From Spirosoma fluviale (lineage in GTDB: Bacteria > Bacteroidota > Bacteroidia > Cytophagales > Spirosomataceae), in the NCBI GenBank assembly GCA_945866095.1, contig CAMBGA010000001.1, forward strand, positions 36,600 to 100,599: a stretch of DNA of 64,000 bases. Reading direction: 5' to 3'. The translations under genes were made by a program, and so were the position numbers. The notes beneath the pieces were generated by a model. That model worked only from the letters and a program-made list of their open reading frames with translations. It made no database searches and was not told the DNA's origin. Numbering within the stretch: position 1 is the stretch's first letter; each line of letters begins with the position of its first letter. Shown here piece by piece: positions 16,685 to 26,009 of the stretch.

Positions 16685-17995
16685 TTAAGGTAATTTTTTG
16701 AAATCAATGATAGGCATTTTATTTGCCGAGGGCCGTTGAAAAATTTGATTTAAAAAAGCAATCCCATTAAAAAATCCCCCATTCTGCAAGTAAAAACACC
16801 CAGCTTTTGCTCCTCCCTCATAGTCTTTTCTATAACCTCGTTTAGCGATGTCATCGCCCGTAAATTTTGCTTCTGTTAACTCAACCCATTGGCCGCTTGA
16901 GTCGGAAACCCATTGATTTTGATAGGTCGCTTGTCTTAAAATATGCCCAAAATTGGGATTGAAATTCTCAACAAACGAATGGGGTCTTTTATACCAAGTA
17001 TCTGTTTTTGGCCGACTAAATGAGGCGATGAGCTTCCAATCCGGTGAACCAGATTCTTTGAAATAGGCGGTATAATTCGTGGAACCAGAACCATCCGGCT
17101 CGACCGAATTTAAAAATTGATACGTCTTTCCCGCATCCCATTTGTATTTTAAATAGCTTTGTCCTCCGGAACCCTCATTTCCAAATTCCCCAGTGTAAAC
17201 TCCTTCGCCCTTTTTTAACAATTTAATTTTTTGATCCTCAGGGATGGACGCGGGATTATCTGTTTTAAATGGGCTCCAAACAGAAAACAAAATGCGCCGC
17301 TCATTTTCGGAATTTACCTGAATGCCAAAATAACCCTCCGCAAATCCATTGGCCATAAAATAGGAACCTATGGGATCTAGGCCCACGGGAATAGTCACCT
17401 CATTATAAAACCATTTGACATTTTTCTCCATCGGCACGGTATAACTCAAATGCACGGAAGGGCCTCTTCGGCCCCAGTAAAATCGATTATCTATATTGTC
17501 TTTAACGAAGCTAAATTCGCCAGGCTCATGGGTCAGGATGATTAAAGAGCTTATGGCTGCAAAATTATTTGTTTCTTTAGAAATGCCCTCAAAAACTAGT
17601 TTTTGATAGCCTGAAGTCAGTACAAAATTCCCAATAAATACAGGATTCTTTTGAAATTTAGTCAGTTGGACTGCTTGAGATTGCCCCCCTAAAGTACACC
17701 TGATTTTACTCGAAAACTCCCCGGGCAATAGCGCAATATATAATGCAGAGCTTCTTGTTTTTTCATTTTTAAAATAAATGTTAAAGGCACTTTTTTCAGA
17801 AGACCAAGTCGTAATTCCATTCTCACTGATGGCATCATTGGGGACACCTTTTGGTTCAAGAAAGGTATTTCCTCCTAGGGGAATGGTCGTGGTATCTGAT
17901 ATGATCGACTTTGTTTGTGGCGCATCATTCAGTTCGCAGGCGGTGGCCGAGATTGAAAAGATCAAACACAGGATTAGTAAAATATTCTTGTTCAT
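16685..17995 (-). CDS. DUF5077/DUF3472 lipoprotein-like protein
   Basis: 436 residues. The N-terminal signal ends with ATAC at residue 20, probably lipidated. Residues about 35-155 resemble the DUF5077 jelly-roll module. Residues about 160-430 resemble DUF3472: WGRRGPSVHLSYTVP, FYNEVTIPVG, SYFMANGFAEGYFGIQVNSENERRILFSVWSP, GGQSYLKYKWDAG and WVELTEAKFTGDDIAKRGYRKDYEGG. Proteins of this architecture are exported carbohydrate-binding-like proteins of unknown activity, common near glycan-degrading genes in Bacteroidota. It lies between convergent and divergent neighbours and seems to be transcribed alone or with the VF530 gene downstream of it 3 nt away. Confidence 0.8.
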   Translation of the reverse strand: MNKNILLILCLIFSISATACELNDAPQTKSIISDTTTIPLGGNTFLEPKGVPNDAISENGITTWSSEKSAFNIYFKNEKTRSSALYIALLPGEFSSKIRCTLGGQSQAVQLTKFQKNPVFIGNFVLTSGYQKLVFEGISKETNNFAAISSLIILTHEPGEFSFVKDNIDNRFYWGRRGPSVHLSYTVPMEKNVKWFYNEVTIPVGLDPIGSYFMANGFAEGYFGIQVNSENERRILFSVWSPFKTDNPASIPEDQKIKLLKKGEGVYTGEFGNEGSGGQSYLKYKWDAGKTYQFLNSVEPDGSGSTNYTAYFKESGSPDWKLIASFSRPKTDTWYKRPHSFVENFNPNFGHILRQATYQNQWVSDSSGQWVELTEAKFTGDDIAKRGYRKDYEGGAKAGCFYLQNGGFFNGIAFLNQIFQRPSANKMPIIDFKKLP

Positions 17996-18054
17996 AGGTC
18001 AATTAAAATTCAAAAGTATCCATTTTTATTTTTTAATCATTGAAAATAGACAAA

Positions 18055-18084
18055 TTGCGCTACCCGAAAAATTTGCTATGTTTA
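18055..18084 (+). promoter_or_regulatory. Probable Bacteroidota promoter for the 18106 operon
   Basis: TTG at 18055-18057 and TATGTTTA at 18077-18084 are separated by 19 nt, one mismatch from the TTG-N19-TAnnTTTG consensus. The ATG at 18106 follows 21 nt later. The position also argues against the TTG start at 18040. Confidence 0.45.
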
Positions 18085-18105
18085 CGAGATAAACCTGTTA
18101 ACTCA

Positions 18106-19404
18106 ATGAAATCACAGAAATTATATTTAAGTATGCTGGTCGTAGCGATGTCGCTAGGGACGGCTTGGGCGATTCGAGGACAATTCGGTCACGAACATGG
18201 TGCGGCCTGGGCTGGCGGGATTGGATCTCTAGCGACTCTTTTAGTTGTGAAAAGAAAAGATTGGTTAGCAAAATCTTTCTCAGTGGTCTTGGCAGGTGCG
18301 TTGGGATGGGGCTTGGGTGGCATGATGAGCTATGGATTGGTGGTAGGTTATGGCCGAGGAAGCGACTGGCCTAATGTATTTTATGGCTTAACCATGTTAT
18401 TTGTGATCGGCGGATTATACGGTTTTTTAGGGGGTGGGCTATTCGGATTAGGCCTTTCCAATACGATTAAAAAGCCAATCAAATGGCCAAAATTGATCTT
18501 GGAAATGACCGCCGGTGGAATCATTTTTTATTTCTTTCTCGTCGAACAATTTGGTTGGAACATGACCCCTCCGCGCTCAGAGGTATGGGCGGTTTGCCTA
18601 GGCATGGCGGTTGCGTTAACCTGGAATATGATTCGGGGGAAACAAAAATCAGCGCTGCGCGTAGCTATATTTTCTGGTTTAGGGGGTGGTTTTGGATTTG
18701 CCTTTGGCAACTTTCTCCAAGTATTAGGCCAAACCACTGAAATTCATTTTAACTTTTGGAATGTCATGGAGTATTCCTTAGGGTTCTTTGGCGGTCTTGG
18801 ATTAGCCTATGGTACGTTGACCAGCGATTGGGGAAAAGAAAAACCGGCGCCAACGAAAAACCAGGTATTCCAATTGATCATGTTGGTACTCGTAATTCCC
18901 GTGATTATGTGGCAACAAAATTTCGAGTGGGAGCGAATCCAGTCTACGTTTGTCAAATTATTGCCGACAGATGATTATGCCTTTTACGATGGGGTTATTT
19001 GGGGATCTGTGGTATTAATTGTTGGCGCAGGCGCTTATTGGATCTTTAGATTTAAGAAATTTGAAACCTTAGATTATACAGAGGTTAAGACCTTTTTCTT
19101 TGGGCATTGGGCCTTATATATTGCTTTAAGTTTCTTGATTACAGGTGCATTTATTAGCACCTATCGTGTCGAGCAGTACTTATACATCGTTAATTTTGTG
19201 GTCATCTTTTTTCTCATAGATCGCACAGAACCTGAAATAATTCCTCGTTCATTAAAGCTTTTTACGGGACTTAAAAACGCAGCTATTGTTCTCGTTTTCA
19301 TCGGCATTCTTGCGGCCATCGCCGTAAGTTCTCATGGAGAAATTAAAGGGGCAAAAAAGAGGTTTGGTGCGGAACCCGTGGTGGTAGATACGTTGAAAAA
19401 ATGA
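18106..19404 (+). CDS. Uncharacterised polytopic membrane protein
   Basis: 432 residues with about ten to twelve hydrophobic segments, glycine-rich in the first half. The most striking part is near the N-terminus: MSLGTAWAIRGQFGHEHGAAWAGGIG, a membrane-embedded segment with two histidines and an acidic residue. Others are GWGLGGMMSYGLVVGYGRG and GLGGGFGFAFGNFLQ. I recognise no named transporter family. It is cotranscribed with an SGNH hydrolase (its TGA overlaps the next ATG) and a polysaccharide deacetylase. A role in moving a sugar or acyl donor, or taking up the product of those hydrolases, is conceivable but unsupported. The start at 18106 follows a good promoter; the TTG at 18040 would lie upstream of that promoter. 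Confidence 0.75.
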   Translation: MKSQKLYLSMLVVAMSLGTAWAIRGQFGHEHGAAWAGGIGSLATLLVVKRKDWLAKSFSVVLAGALGWGLGGMMSYGLVVGYGRGSDWPNVFYGLTMLFVIGGLYGFLGGGLFGLGLSNTIKKPIKWPKLILEMTAGGIIFYFFLVEQFGWNMTPPRSEVWAVCLGMAVALTWNMIRGKQKSALRVAIFSGLGGGFGFAFGNFLQVLGQTTEIHFNFWNVMEYSLGFFGGLGLAYGTLTSDWGKEKPAPTKNQVFQLIMLVLVIPVIMWQQNFEWERIQSTFVKLLPTDDYAFYDGVIWGSVVLIVGAGAYWIFRFKKFETLDYTEVKTFFFGHWALYIALSFLITGAFISTYRVEQYLYIVNFVVIFFLIDRTEPEIIPRSLKLFTGLKNAAIVLVFIGILAAIAVSSHGEIKGAKKRFGAEPVVVDTLKK

Positions 19405-20315
19405 TGAAAAAGCGCTTAATTCTAGCCTTTTTATTACTAATTGGCTTTTCTGTCCAAGCACAAATTTTCCCTGGAAATCCCAAGCGGGTGCTTTTCATCG
19501 GAAATAGCATCACCTATGCGGGGAGGTATGTGCAGATTATCGAGGCATACCAACGAGCCAAATTTCCGAATCAAGAAATTGACATTTACAATGTGGGTTT
19601 GCCCAGTGAAACGGTATCAGGCTTGTCGGAAGATGGGCATGCCAGCGGGCGTTTTCCTAGGCCTGATTTACATGAGCGATTGGTCCGAGTATTAGAACAA
19701 ATTAAGCCCGACTTAGTATTCGCGACCTATGGAATGAATGATGGAATTTATCTCCCTTTGGATTCAGCAAGATTTCTAAAATTCAAAGAGGGGATTTGTT
19801 GGATGCACGACCAAGTAGTATTTTCTGGTGCCAAAATTATTCACATAACCCCTTCCTTGTATGAAGAAAAACCCAATGAAAACATAGGTTATGGGAAGGT
19901 TCTGGATGAATATTCACATTGGCTGACCCAGCAAAAAAATTGGCAAGTCATTGACACCCACAGCGCGCTTCAAAAGTACTTAAGCACGGAGTTAAAAAAG
20001 GATGCCAACTTTCGAATCTCGAAAGATGGGGTACATCCAGGCGACCAAGGTCACTGGATGATGGCCAAAGAAATTTTAAGGTATTTGGGTGCAAAAAAAA
20101 TAAGTCGAATGAATTCCATTGAGGAATTGCTTGAACCGATGAAAGACCCAAAAGCATTTTTTGATGTAGTGGTGGAGCGCCACAATATCCTAAAAGATGC
20201 CTGGCTAACGCAAACAGGTCATAAAAGACCTGAAATGAAAAAGGGATCGCCTTTAACAGAAGCAAATGTAAAAGCGGCGGATTTGATGAAAAAAATAAAA
20301 GAATTTACTCCTTAA
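19401..20315 (+). CDS. Exported SGNH/GDSL hydrolase
   Basis: 304 residues with a signal peptide ending VQAQ at about residue 21. The four SGNH blocks are visible: catalytic S36 in FIGNSIT, block II GLPSETVSG, N113 in YGMNDG, and D209/H212 in KDGVHPGDQGH. Such esterases remove acetyl or other acyl groups from glycans. The start codon overlaps the upstream stop (ATGA). A C-terminal extension of about 75 residues with MKDPKAFFDVVVERHNILKDAWLTQTGHKRP is typical of the Bacteroidota/Planctomycetes members. It is a likely periplasmic carbohydrate esterase acting with the deacetylase downstream. Confidence 0.87.
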   Translation: MMKKRLILAFLLLIGFSVQAQIFPGNPKRVLFIGNSITYAGRYVQIIEAYQRAKFPNQEIDIYNVGLPSETVSGLSEDGHASGRFPRPDLHERLVRVLEQIKPDLVFATYGMNDGIYLPLDSARFLKFKEGICWMHDQVVFSGAKIIHITPSLYEEKPNENIGYGKVLDEYSHWLTQQKNWQVIDTHSALQKYLSTELKKDANFRISKDGVHPGDQGHWMMAKEILRYLGAKKISRMNSIEELLEPMKDPKAFFDVVVERHNILKDAWLTQTGHKRPEMKKGSPLTEANVKAADLMKKIKEFTP

Positions 20316-20325
20316 ATAAAGCCAT

Positions 20326-21117
20326 ATGAAAAATTTATTGGTCAGTGTCATCACAGGATTTATCATGATAAACGCCCAAATTTCGTTGAGCGCTCAAAAT
20401 CAATTGACTTGGCCTAAAGGCAAAAAGATGGCCTTAAGCTTGACTTTTGATGATGGCCGAGGGAGCCAGGTGAATGGTGGCACCGCGCTTTTGGATAAAT
20501 ATGGGGTTAAAGCGACTTTATATGTTATGCCGAATGCGATAGAAAAAAACGTAGCGCTTTGGAAAAAAGCGGCGGAGAATGGCCATGAAATAGGGAATCA
20601 TTCGAGCTTACATCCGTGCTCAGGAAATTTCGCTTGGTCTAGAAATAGGGCATTAGAAGAGTATACCTTGGAAAAAATGCAAAAAGAATTGGTTGAATCC
20701 AATGAACAATTGCAAAAGATGATCGGCATAAAACCGGAGTCTTTTGCCTATCCATGTGGACAGAAGTTTGTGGGCAACAATGAAAAAACACAAAGTTATG
20801 TTCCCTTGGTGTTTCAATTATTTAGCTCGGGCCGTGGTTGGCGCGATGAAGCGCCGAATGATCCCGCGTATTTAAATATGGCCCAATTGACCGGAGTCGA
20901 AATGGATGGAAAGAATTTTGACGAGATTTTGCCGATGATCAAAGATGCAAGCGAAAAGGGGTATTGGCTTATTTTAGCCGGACATGAAATGGGCAAGGGA
21001 GGAAATCAAACCACCCGATTAAGCATGTTGGAAGATCTAATACGTTATGCACAAGATCCCCAACATGGTATTTGGATAGCTCCGGTTAGGGAGGTCACAA
21101 AATATTTAAAACAGTAA
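20326..21117 (+). CDS. Exported polysaccharide deacetylase (NodB/CE4-like)
   Basis: 263 residues with a signal peptide ending SLSAQ at about 24. NodB motifs: TFDDG at 40-44 (D42, D43), then HEIGNHSSLHP with the metal ligands H92 and H96, then FAYPCG (about 145) and a late LILAGHEMG. The fold removes N- or O-acetyl groups from glycans with a divalent metal. It is the last gene of the 18106 operon; its stop codon abuts the stop codon of the convergent phosphatase gene with no spacer. Confidence 0.85.
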   Translation: MKNLLVSVITGFIMINAQISLSAQNQLTWPKGKKMALSLTFDDGRGSQVNGGTALLDKYGVKATLYVMPNAIEKNVALWKKAAENGHEIGNHSSLHPCSGNFAWSRNRALEEYTLEKMQKELVESNEQLQKMIGIKPESFAYPCGQKFVGNNEKTQSYVPLVFQLFSSGRGWRDEAPNDPAYLNMAQLTGVEMDGKNFDEILPMIKDASEKGYWLILAGHEMGKGGNQTTRLSMLEDLIRYAQDPQHGIWIAPVREVTKYLKQ

Positions 21118-22404
21118 TTATTTTTTCTCAATCGAGAACATATCCCTCACTACCCCGTCGGCACAAATCCATTGTGCATTTAATTTTTTGTTCACCACAT
21201 CGATCAACATGGATCCTCCTTCGGTTACATTTGAGTATTGTGAGGACTTTAAAGGATAGTCTTTTTGCTTGCCGCCTAATTGGCCCCCAGAACCATTGAC
21301 AATATAAATGGTGCCTTGGCTTTCTCCTTTATTGATCACGTAGGTATTGGGTGCAACTTCATTCGATTTTTTGTGAACGGCAGCGTCATAGGTAGCGCTT
21401 TTGCCCGTATGCCCAACCATCGGATGGTTTCTTTCGTAGCTGTGGCTATGGCCACAAATCACTAAATCGACTTTATATTTTTCTAAGATTGGGGTGATAT
21501 TTTCTCTGACTTTATACATCCAGATTTCGGTATCGGAGTCATGAGACGCTTTTGAGTACGGTGGTTTATGCCAATACACAATCGTCCAAGGCAGTTTATT
21601 TGCTTCTAAATCTTTTTTCAACCAATTCGCTTGTTTCCCATTTTCATTATATAGGTAGCTGCTATCAGATTCCATCGCTTCGCTGTCTAGGGAAATTAAA
21701 TGCACATTTCCGTAGTTGAAGGAATAAAAAGATTCTGTTCCGGAAGGCAAGCCTCCATTTTCGCCTTTGGTGGGCATGGTAAATATTTTAAAATAAGGAG
21801 GTATAGAAGGGTCATGCTTTCCTGCATAATCATGGTTGCCCGGAGATGGCCAAACAGGAAGATTTTTAAAGAAAGTGTCTTGGTAAACTCTGAATACATG
21901 ATTTTGGTATTCCTCTTCTTTCCCGTTTGAATAGGCATTATCACCCATCCAAATCCATGCATCTGGCTTATGCGTTTTTGTCGCATTAAACATCGCATCA
22001 CGCACACCTGCTTGGTTTTTAGAGCTATTCCCAAAATCCCCTAGGGCCCAAATACGCACCGGCTTTGTGGATCCAGCTTTAGGTACGGTATTAAAATAAT
22101 GGGTTTCGTCACCTCCTACTTTAGTTCCTGCTGAAATGATGGCGTAATAGTATTTTTTTCCGGGGCTTAAGTTTTTGATTTCGACTTCATGCTCGGTAAG
22201 TAAGTTGGCATCTGTGACCGATTTATTTAATTGGCCAGGGCTGTTGCCATAAATCACCTGGCTATTGGCCGCGATATCGGTGCGCCAACGAACCACCCCC
22301 GAAGTGGGTGTGAAGTTTTGTAGGTAGGGCCCGCGAATGACTTTGATGTCTTGTGCGCCGCAAAAAAATGTAATTAGAAGCAATAAGAGCGTAAATTTTT
22401 TCAT
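21118..22404 (-). CDS. Exported purple-acid-phosphatase-like metallophosphoesterase
   Basis: 428 residues with a signal peptide (to about FFCGAQ, residue 18). An N-terminal fibronectin-like domain (IRGPYLQNFTPTSGVVRWRTD to LSPGKKYYYAI) precedes the catalytic domain. Metal motifs: WALGDFGN, WMGDNAY, SPGNHDYAG, VYWHKPPYS and CGHSHSYERN, the five blocks of purple acid phosphatases. It probably releases phosphate from extracellular organic phosphates. Monocistronic or downstream of the AraC gene (79 nt away, same strand). No Pho-type operator was recognised. Confidence 0.87.
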   Translation of the reverse strand: MKKFTLLLLLITFFCGAQDIKVIRGPYLQNFTPTSGVVRWRTDIAANSQVIYGNSPGQLNKSVTDANLLTEHEVEIKNLSPGKKYYYAIISAGTKVGGDETHYFNTVPKAGSTKPVRIWALGDFGNSSKNQAGVRDAMFNATKTHKPDAWIWMGDNAYSNGKEEEYQNHVFRVYQDTFFKNLPVWPSPGNHDYAGKHDPSIPPYFKIFTMPTKGENGGLPSGTESFYSFNYGNVHLISLDSEAMESDSSYLYNENGKQANWLKKDLEANKLPWTIVYWHKPPYSKASHDSDTEIWMYKVRENITPILEKYKVDLVICGHSHSYERNHPMVGHTGKSATYDAAVHKKSNEVAPNTYVINKGESQGTIYIVNGSGGQLGGKQKDYPLKSSQYSNVTEGGSMLIDVVNKKLNAQWICADGVVRDMFSIEKK

Positions 22405-22483
22405 GTTAATAAGGAGTAAATGGGGTAATGAAATTAGGTGGTTTAAAATTACACAACTATTTTTTGGTTTATTTATTTTCAGA

Positions 22484-23353
22484 TTAACTTACGATAAATT
22501 CTTTTGAATATTGTAAGGGTGTTTTTCCGGTGATCTTCTTGAATGCATTATTGAAATTTGGAAAATTATTGAATCCGGCCTCATAGCACACTTGGGTTAC
22601 TTGGTATTGATTTTCCTTGATTAATTTACAGGCGTACTCAACGCGTATTTCATTCAAGAAATGGGAAAAGTGCTTTCGTGTTCTATTCTTAAAATACCGA
22701 CAAAATGAATTAGGACTTAAGTTGGCCACCTCGGCAATTTCCTCGATCGTAATTTTGCGTTTAAAATGTTTAGCAGAAAAATTATAGATCGAATTTAATC
22801 GAGCGGTTTCTTTATCGCTCGGATTATGTTCTAAAATCCGGGTCGCTAACATGTCTATTTCCGGACTTTGAGAAAGGGGGTCTAATAATTTAAGCAGTTC
22901 AAGAATGAGATTGCTTTTGGTGTCGTCCAGCATATGAAGCATTTGCTTGACAACAGCGGCTTTGGTTTTGCCTGTAATTCTTAGGCCAAGTTTTGATTTT
23001 TCAAGCAGTTGCTTGACGTATCTATTTTCAACGAGGTCAAAAAAATCAGGGCCAAAAATAGCTGGATCAAAATGGATCACGACTGCTGACACTCCCAATT
23101 CGGGATTATTCTGGAAATAAATGTTGTCACTTCTCAAATAGTGTGGGCAATTTGACCCGATTAAAAGCAGGTCGCCATCTTGAAAACGTTGGATACTGTC
23201 CCCCACAAACTGAGTTCCTATTCCTTTATCAATTAATAATAGTTCTATTTCTGGATGGTAATGATACTGATTATAAAAATAACTAACGTTGTCTCGTCGA
23301 ATGCTAAAGGAGCGAAGTGACTGAGGAGAAACTTTTAATAGGTGAGCCTTCAT
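22484..23353 (-). CDS. AraC-family regulator with cupin sensor domain
   Basis: 289 residues. The N-terminal half has the cupin pattern YHYHPEIELLLIDKGIGTQF, then FQDGDLLLIGSNCPHYLRSD, a sugar-binding beta-barrel. The C-terminal 100 residues are the double helix-turn-helix: ITIEEIAEVANLSPNSFCRYFKNRT and VTQVCYEAGFNNFPNFNNAFKKITGKTPLQY. It is divergent from the catabolic cluster starting at 23628 and is its most likely regulator, in line with the usual layout of AraC activators beside sugar operons. A 5-bp inverted repeat, TGTCA-N7-TGACA, at 23365-23381 is just upstream of its start and may be an operator. Confidence 0.88.
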   Translation of the reverse strand: MKAHLLKVSPQSLRSFSIRRDNVSYFYNQYHYHPEIELLLIDKGIGTQFVGDSIQRFQDGDLLLIGSNCPHYLRSDNIYFQNNPELGVSAVVIHFDPAIFGPDFFDLVENRYVKQLLEKSKLGLRITGKTKAAVVKQMLHMLDDTKSNLILELLKLLDPLSQSPEIDMLATRILEHNPSDKETARLNSIYNFSAKHFKRKITIEEIAEVANLSPNSFCRYFKNRTRKHFSHFLNEIRVEYACKLIKENQYQVTQVCYEAGFNNFPNFNNAFKKITGKTPLQYSKEFIVS

Positions 23354-23575
23354 AAATTTAAGTTTGTCACGGATTTTGACATTTCTCTTTTGCCCAATTT
23401 AATATTTATGCCAAAATAATTTATTTAGTTGAATTTTCCATTTAATTATAGCATTAAATAAATCCATTTTTTTGTAAGAATTTTATTATTTCCATTGCCG
23501 ATTAATTATCAGTGTTTAAACCATGGCTTTTAATAGGTACGAGTAAGCCTTATTAATTAGATTTTTTATTAAATT

Positions 23576-23608
23576 AACCACAGGTATTTTTGCCTGTGGT
23601 TTTTTTTT
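23576..23608 (+). terminator. Strong intrinsic terminator in the leader of the 23628 cluster
   Basis: AACCACAGG at 23576-23584 pairs perfectly with CCTGTGGTT at 23593-23601 over an 8-nt loop, followed by an uninterrupted T-run to 23608. This is a textbook rho-independent terminator on the + strand, but no + strand gene lies upstream within the 220 bases since the divergent AraC gene. It stands 20 nt before the first exported enzyme, so it may be an attenuator or may end a short unannotated RNA. Confidence 0.85.
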
Positions 23609-23627
23609 CTTTTAAATGTTTCAAATT

Positions 23628-24911
23628 ATGATGCATCGCTTTATTTGTCTTTGCTTATTCGTGATGGCTAGCTTGTCGGTTCAAGCGCAAAATATACGTG
23701 TAGGTGCCGCCGTTCGGGTCATTACCCCGGACCCCCTTTTGCCCGTGTCGGGTGGTATCGGGGTGCCACATCCTGTCAAAGAAAAGCGTGGAGATTTGTT
23801 TGCCCGAGCGATGGTTTTTGAACAAGGAGGTACTCGATTTGCGATCGTCAATGTCGATAATTTAGGTTGGACTTCCATCTTAGGCAACCGCTCCCGTGCA
23901 CTCATTAAGGGCATCGCTCCTGAAAATATCTTGATTGGCGCCACTCATACGCACAGCGCTCCTGATGCCTATGGTTTTCCAGATATGTCGGGGAAATCTT
24001 ATGCCGATCTAAAATATTTGGATTGGTGTGTGAAGCAAATTGCCGATGCGGTGAATGAGGCATTAGCTAATCTCCAACCGGCGTTTTTAAAAGTCGCCAT
24101 GGACGATGCGAAAGGTAAAATTGCCTACAACTATTATGCCCCAGCACTTTATGATCCTCGTTGCGGTGTCATTCAAGCGATCGCAACTTCAGGTCCACGC
24201 ACAGGAAAACCAATCGCGACTTTAGTAAATTATGCCGTTCATCCAGAGGTCTTAGGAAATAGTCGGGGAATTTTAAGTCCCGACATGATTGGACCCTTGT
24301 ACCAAAAAATTGAATCTACCATAGGCGGTGTGGCCTTATTTATGAATGGCGCCCAAGGAGGTATGGTTACCGCAGATACCCGATTGGAATATGGAAAGGA
24401 AGGCCAAGGGCAGAAAGAAGCCAACACCTGGGAAGAATGCATTCGAATCGGAGAGCTTTTAGCAAACGAAGCGATGCGCATTGTAGCGGCTGCTCCTGTA
24501 CTCGTTAACCCAGCACTCTATTGTACCTCTAGAAAATTAGAATTCCCCATCGATTCTGAAATCATGCGGTATATTTTGAAAAAATCTCCTTTAAAATATG
24601 AGGGAGGAAAAGAAAATTATGTGACGACTCAGCTCAATCTTTTGAATATTGGGCCCGCACAAATCTTAACCGTTCCTGGCGAGGCATTACCTAATGTGGG
24701 ATATTATGTGAAAAGAAATATGAATACCAAAATGCCATTTCTATTTGGGTTGACCAATGACGCCTTTGGGTATATGTTGGCCAAAGTAGATTTCAATTCC
24801 TTCAAACGATATGAATATGTTTCGCAGACTTCCCTCGGTGAAATGACTGCTGAAATTTATATGGAACAGGCTCTAAAATTAGTGAAGGAAAGTCCCAAAC
24901 CACAGAATTAA
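23628..24911 (+). CDS. Neutral/alkaline ceramidase-like exported hydrolase
   Basis: About 427 residues. The signal peptide MMHRFICLCLFVMASLSVQAQ sets the start; an in-frame ATG at 23616 would add four residues next to the terminator T-run. The mature protein begins IRVGAAVRVITPDPLLPVSGG, typical of the N-terminal domain of neutral ceramidases. The metal motif THTHS lies near residues 106-110 of this start. The family's catalytic C-terminal part is shortened: about 430 residues against 650 or more in true ceramidases, so the substrate is probably not ceramide. Short family members occur in Bacteroidota and Planctomycetes catabolic clusters. First gene of the 23.6-31.6 kb cluster. Confidence 0.82.
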   Translation: MMHRFICLCLFVMASLSVQAQNIRVGAAVRVITPDPLLPVSGGIGVPHPVKEKRGDLFARAMVFEQGGTRFAIVNVDNLGWTSILGNRSRALIKGIAPENILIGATHTHSAPDAYGFPDMSGKSYADLKYLDWCVKQIADAVNEALANLQPAFLKVAMDDAKGKIAYNYYAPALYDPRCGVIQAIATSGPRTGKPIATLVNYAVHPEVLGNSRGILSPDMIGPLYQKIESTIGGVALFMNGAQGGMVTADTRLEYGKEGQGQKEANTWEECIRIGELLANEAMRIVAAAPVLVNPALYCTSRKLEFPIDSEIMRYILKKSPLKYEGGKENYVTTQLNLLNIGPAQILTVPGEALPNVGYYVKRNMNTKMPFLFGLTNDAFGYMLAKVDFNSFKRYEYVSQTSLGEMTAEIYMEQALKLVKESPKPQN

Positions 24912-24937
24912 AATAAATCTCCAAACCTATTTACATC

Positions 24938-26008
24938 ATGAATCATCGCTTTAATGTATTGGCCATTTTTTGCTTACTAAGTTTCCAAATATTCGCCCAA
25001 ACCGAGAAAACCTATGCCGAGAAATTAGGATTTCCAAAAGGGAAAAAGGTATTAATTTTCCACGTGGATGATTGTGGTATGTCTTATTCTTCGAATCAAG
25101 GCGCCTATAAATCGATGGAGCAGGGTGTAGCTACTTCTTGTAGCATCATGATGCCATGTCCTTGGGCTGCTAGCTTTATCCATTATTTACAGAAAAATAA
25201 TCCCAAAGCAGATGCTGGATTACACCTGACTTTAACTTCGGAATGGAAGGATTATCGCTGGCCTGCGCTGGCTGGGTTCCAACAAGTTCCCGGATTAAGC
25301 GATGGAGATGGTTGCCTATACCATAGCGTGGAGCAGGTCATTAAAAATGCAAGCCCTGATGAAGTGGAAAGAGAAATTAGAGCGCAAGTAGAACGTGCCA
25401 AACGTTTAGGTTGGGCCCCTTCACATCTAGACTCCCACATGGGAACCCTATTTGCGTACCCTCCGTTTTTGGAGCGCTACGTGAAAGTGGGCATTGAATT
25501 AGGTATCCCAGTGATGTTTCCAGGTGGCAATAATAAAATGATGATTGAGTCGATGAACTTGCCTCTGATCAAGAAAATGAAGGCAGAGGGAACTTGGAAA
25601 GAGGGCACAAAACTAGAAGCTAAACGCTATGGCCTAACGGACTTATTTGGCGAAGCTAGTAAAATGGGCGAGAGACTTTGGAATGCCGGACTTCCTGTGT
25701 TAGATGACCTACATACGTTTAGTGGTGATTGGAAGCCTGCAGGCAATCCTACGGCGGATGAATGGGGGAAATACAAGGCCCAACAATGGATTGAGACGAT
25801 CAAAAATATGAATCCGGGAGTAGCCATGATGATTGTTCACAGCAGCGACATTACGGAAGAATTTAAATATGTATCTGGGTCTGGTGGTTCGCGTTTGGCC
25901 GATATGAACTCGATGATGAACCCTGATTTAAGGGCTTATATTGAAAAAGAGGGAATCATTTTAACGACTTTCCGCGAGTTATTGGAACGACGTAAAAAAG
26001 TCAAATAA
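24938..26008 (+). CDS. ChbG/YdjC-like exported carbohydrate deacetylase
   Basis: 356 residues with a signal peptide ending IFAQ at about 21. YdjC-family motifs: FHVDDCGM (D44, D45), GLHLTLT (H96) and PSHLDSHMG (H163, D165, H167). In ChbG these residues hold the metal that removes an acetyl group from chito-oligosaccharides. Here the enzyme is exported, unlike E. coli ChbG, so it acts on a periplasmic glycan fragment. The next gene begins 1 nt after its stop, so it is firmly in an operon. Confidence 0.85.
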   Translation: MNHRFNVLAIFCLLSFQIFAQTEKTYAEKLGFPKGKKVLIFHVDDCGMSYSSNQGAYKSMEQGVATSCSIMMPCPWAASFIHYLQKNNPKADAGLHLTLTSEWKDYRWPALAGFQQVPGLSDGDGCLYHSVEQVIKNASPDEVEREIRAQVERAKRLGWAPSHLDSHMGTLFAYPPFLERYVKVGIELGIPVMFPGGNNKMMIESMNLPLIKKMKAEGTWKEGTKLEAKRYGLTDLFGEASKMGERLWNAGLPVLDDLHTFSGDWKPAGNPTADEWGKYKAQQWIETIKNMNPGVAMMIVHSSDITEEFKYVSGSGGSRLADMNSMMNPDLRAYIEKEGIILTTFRELLERRKKVK

Positions 26009-26009
26009 G

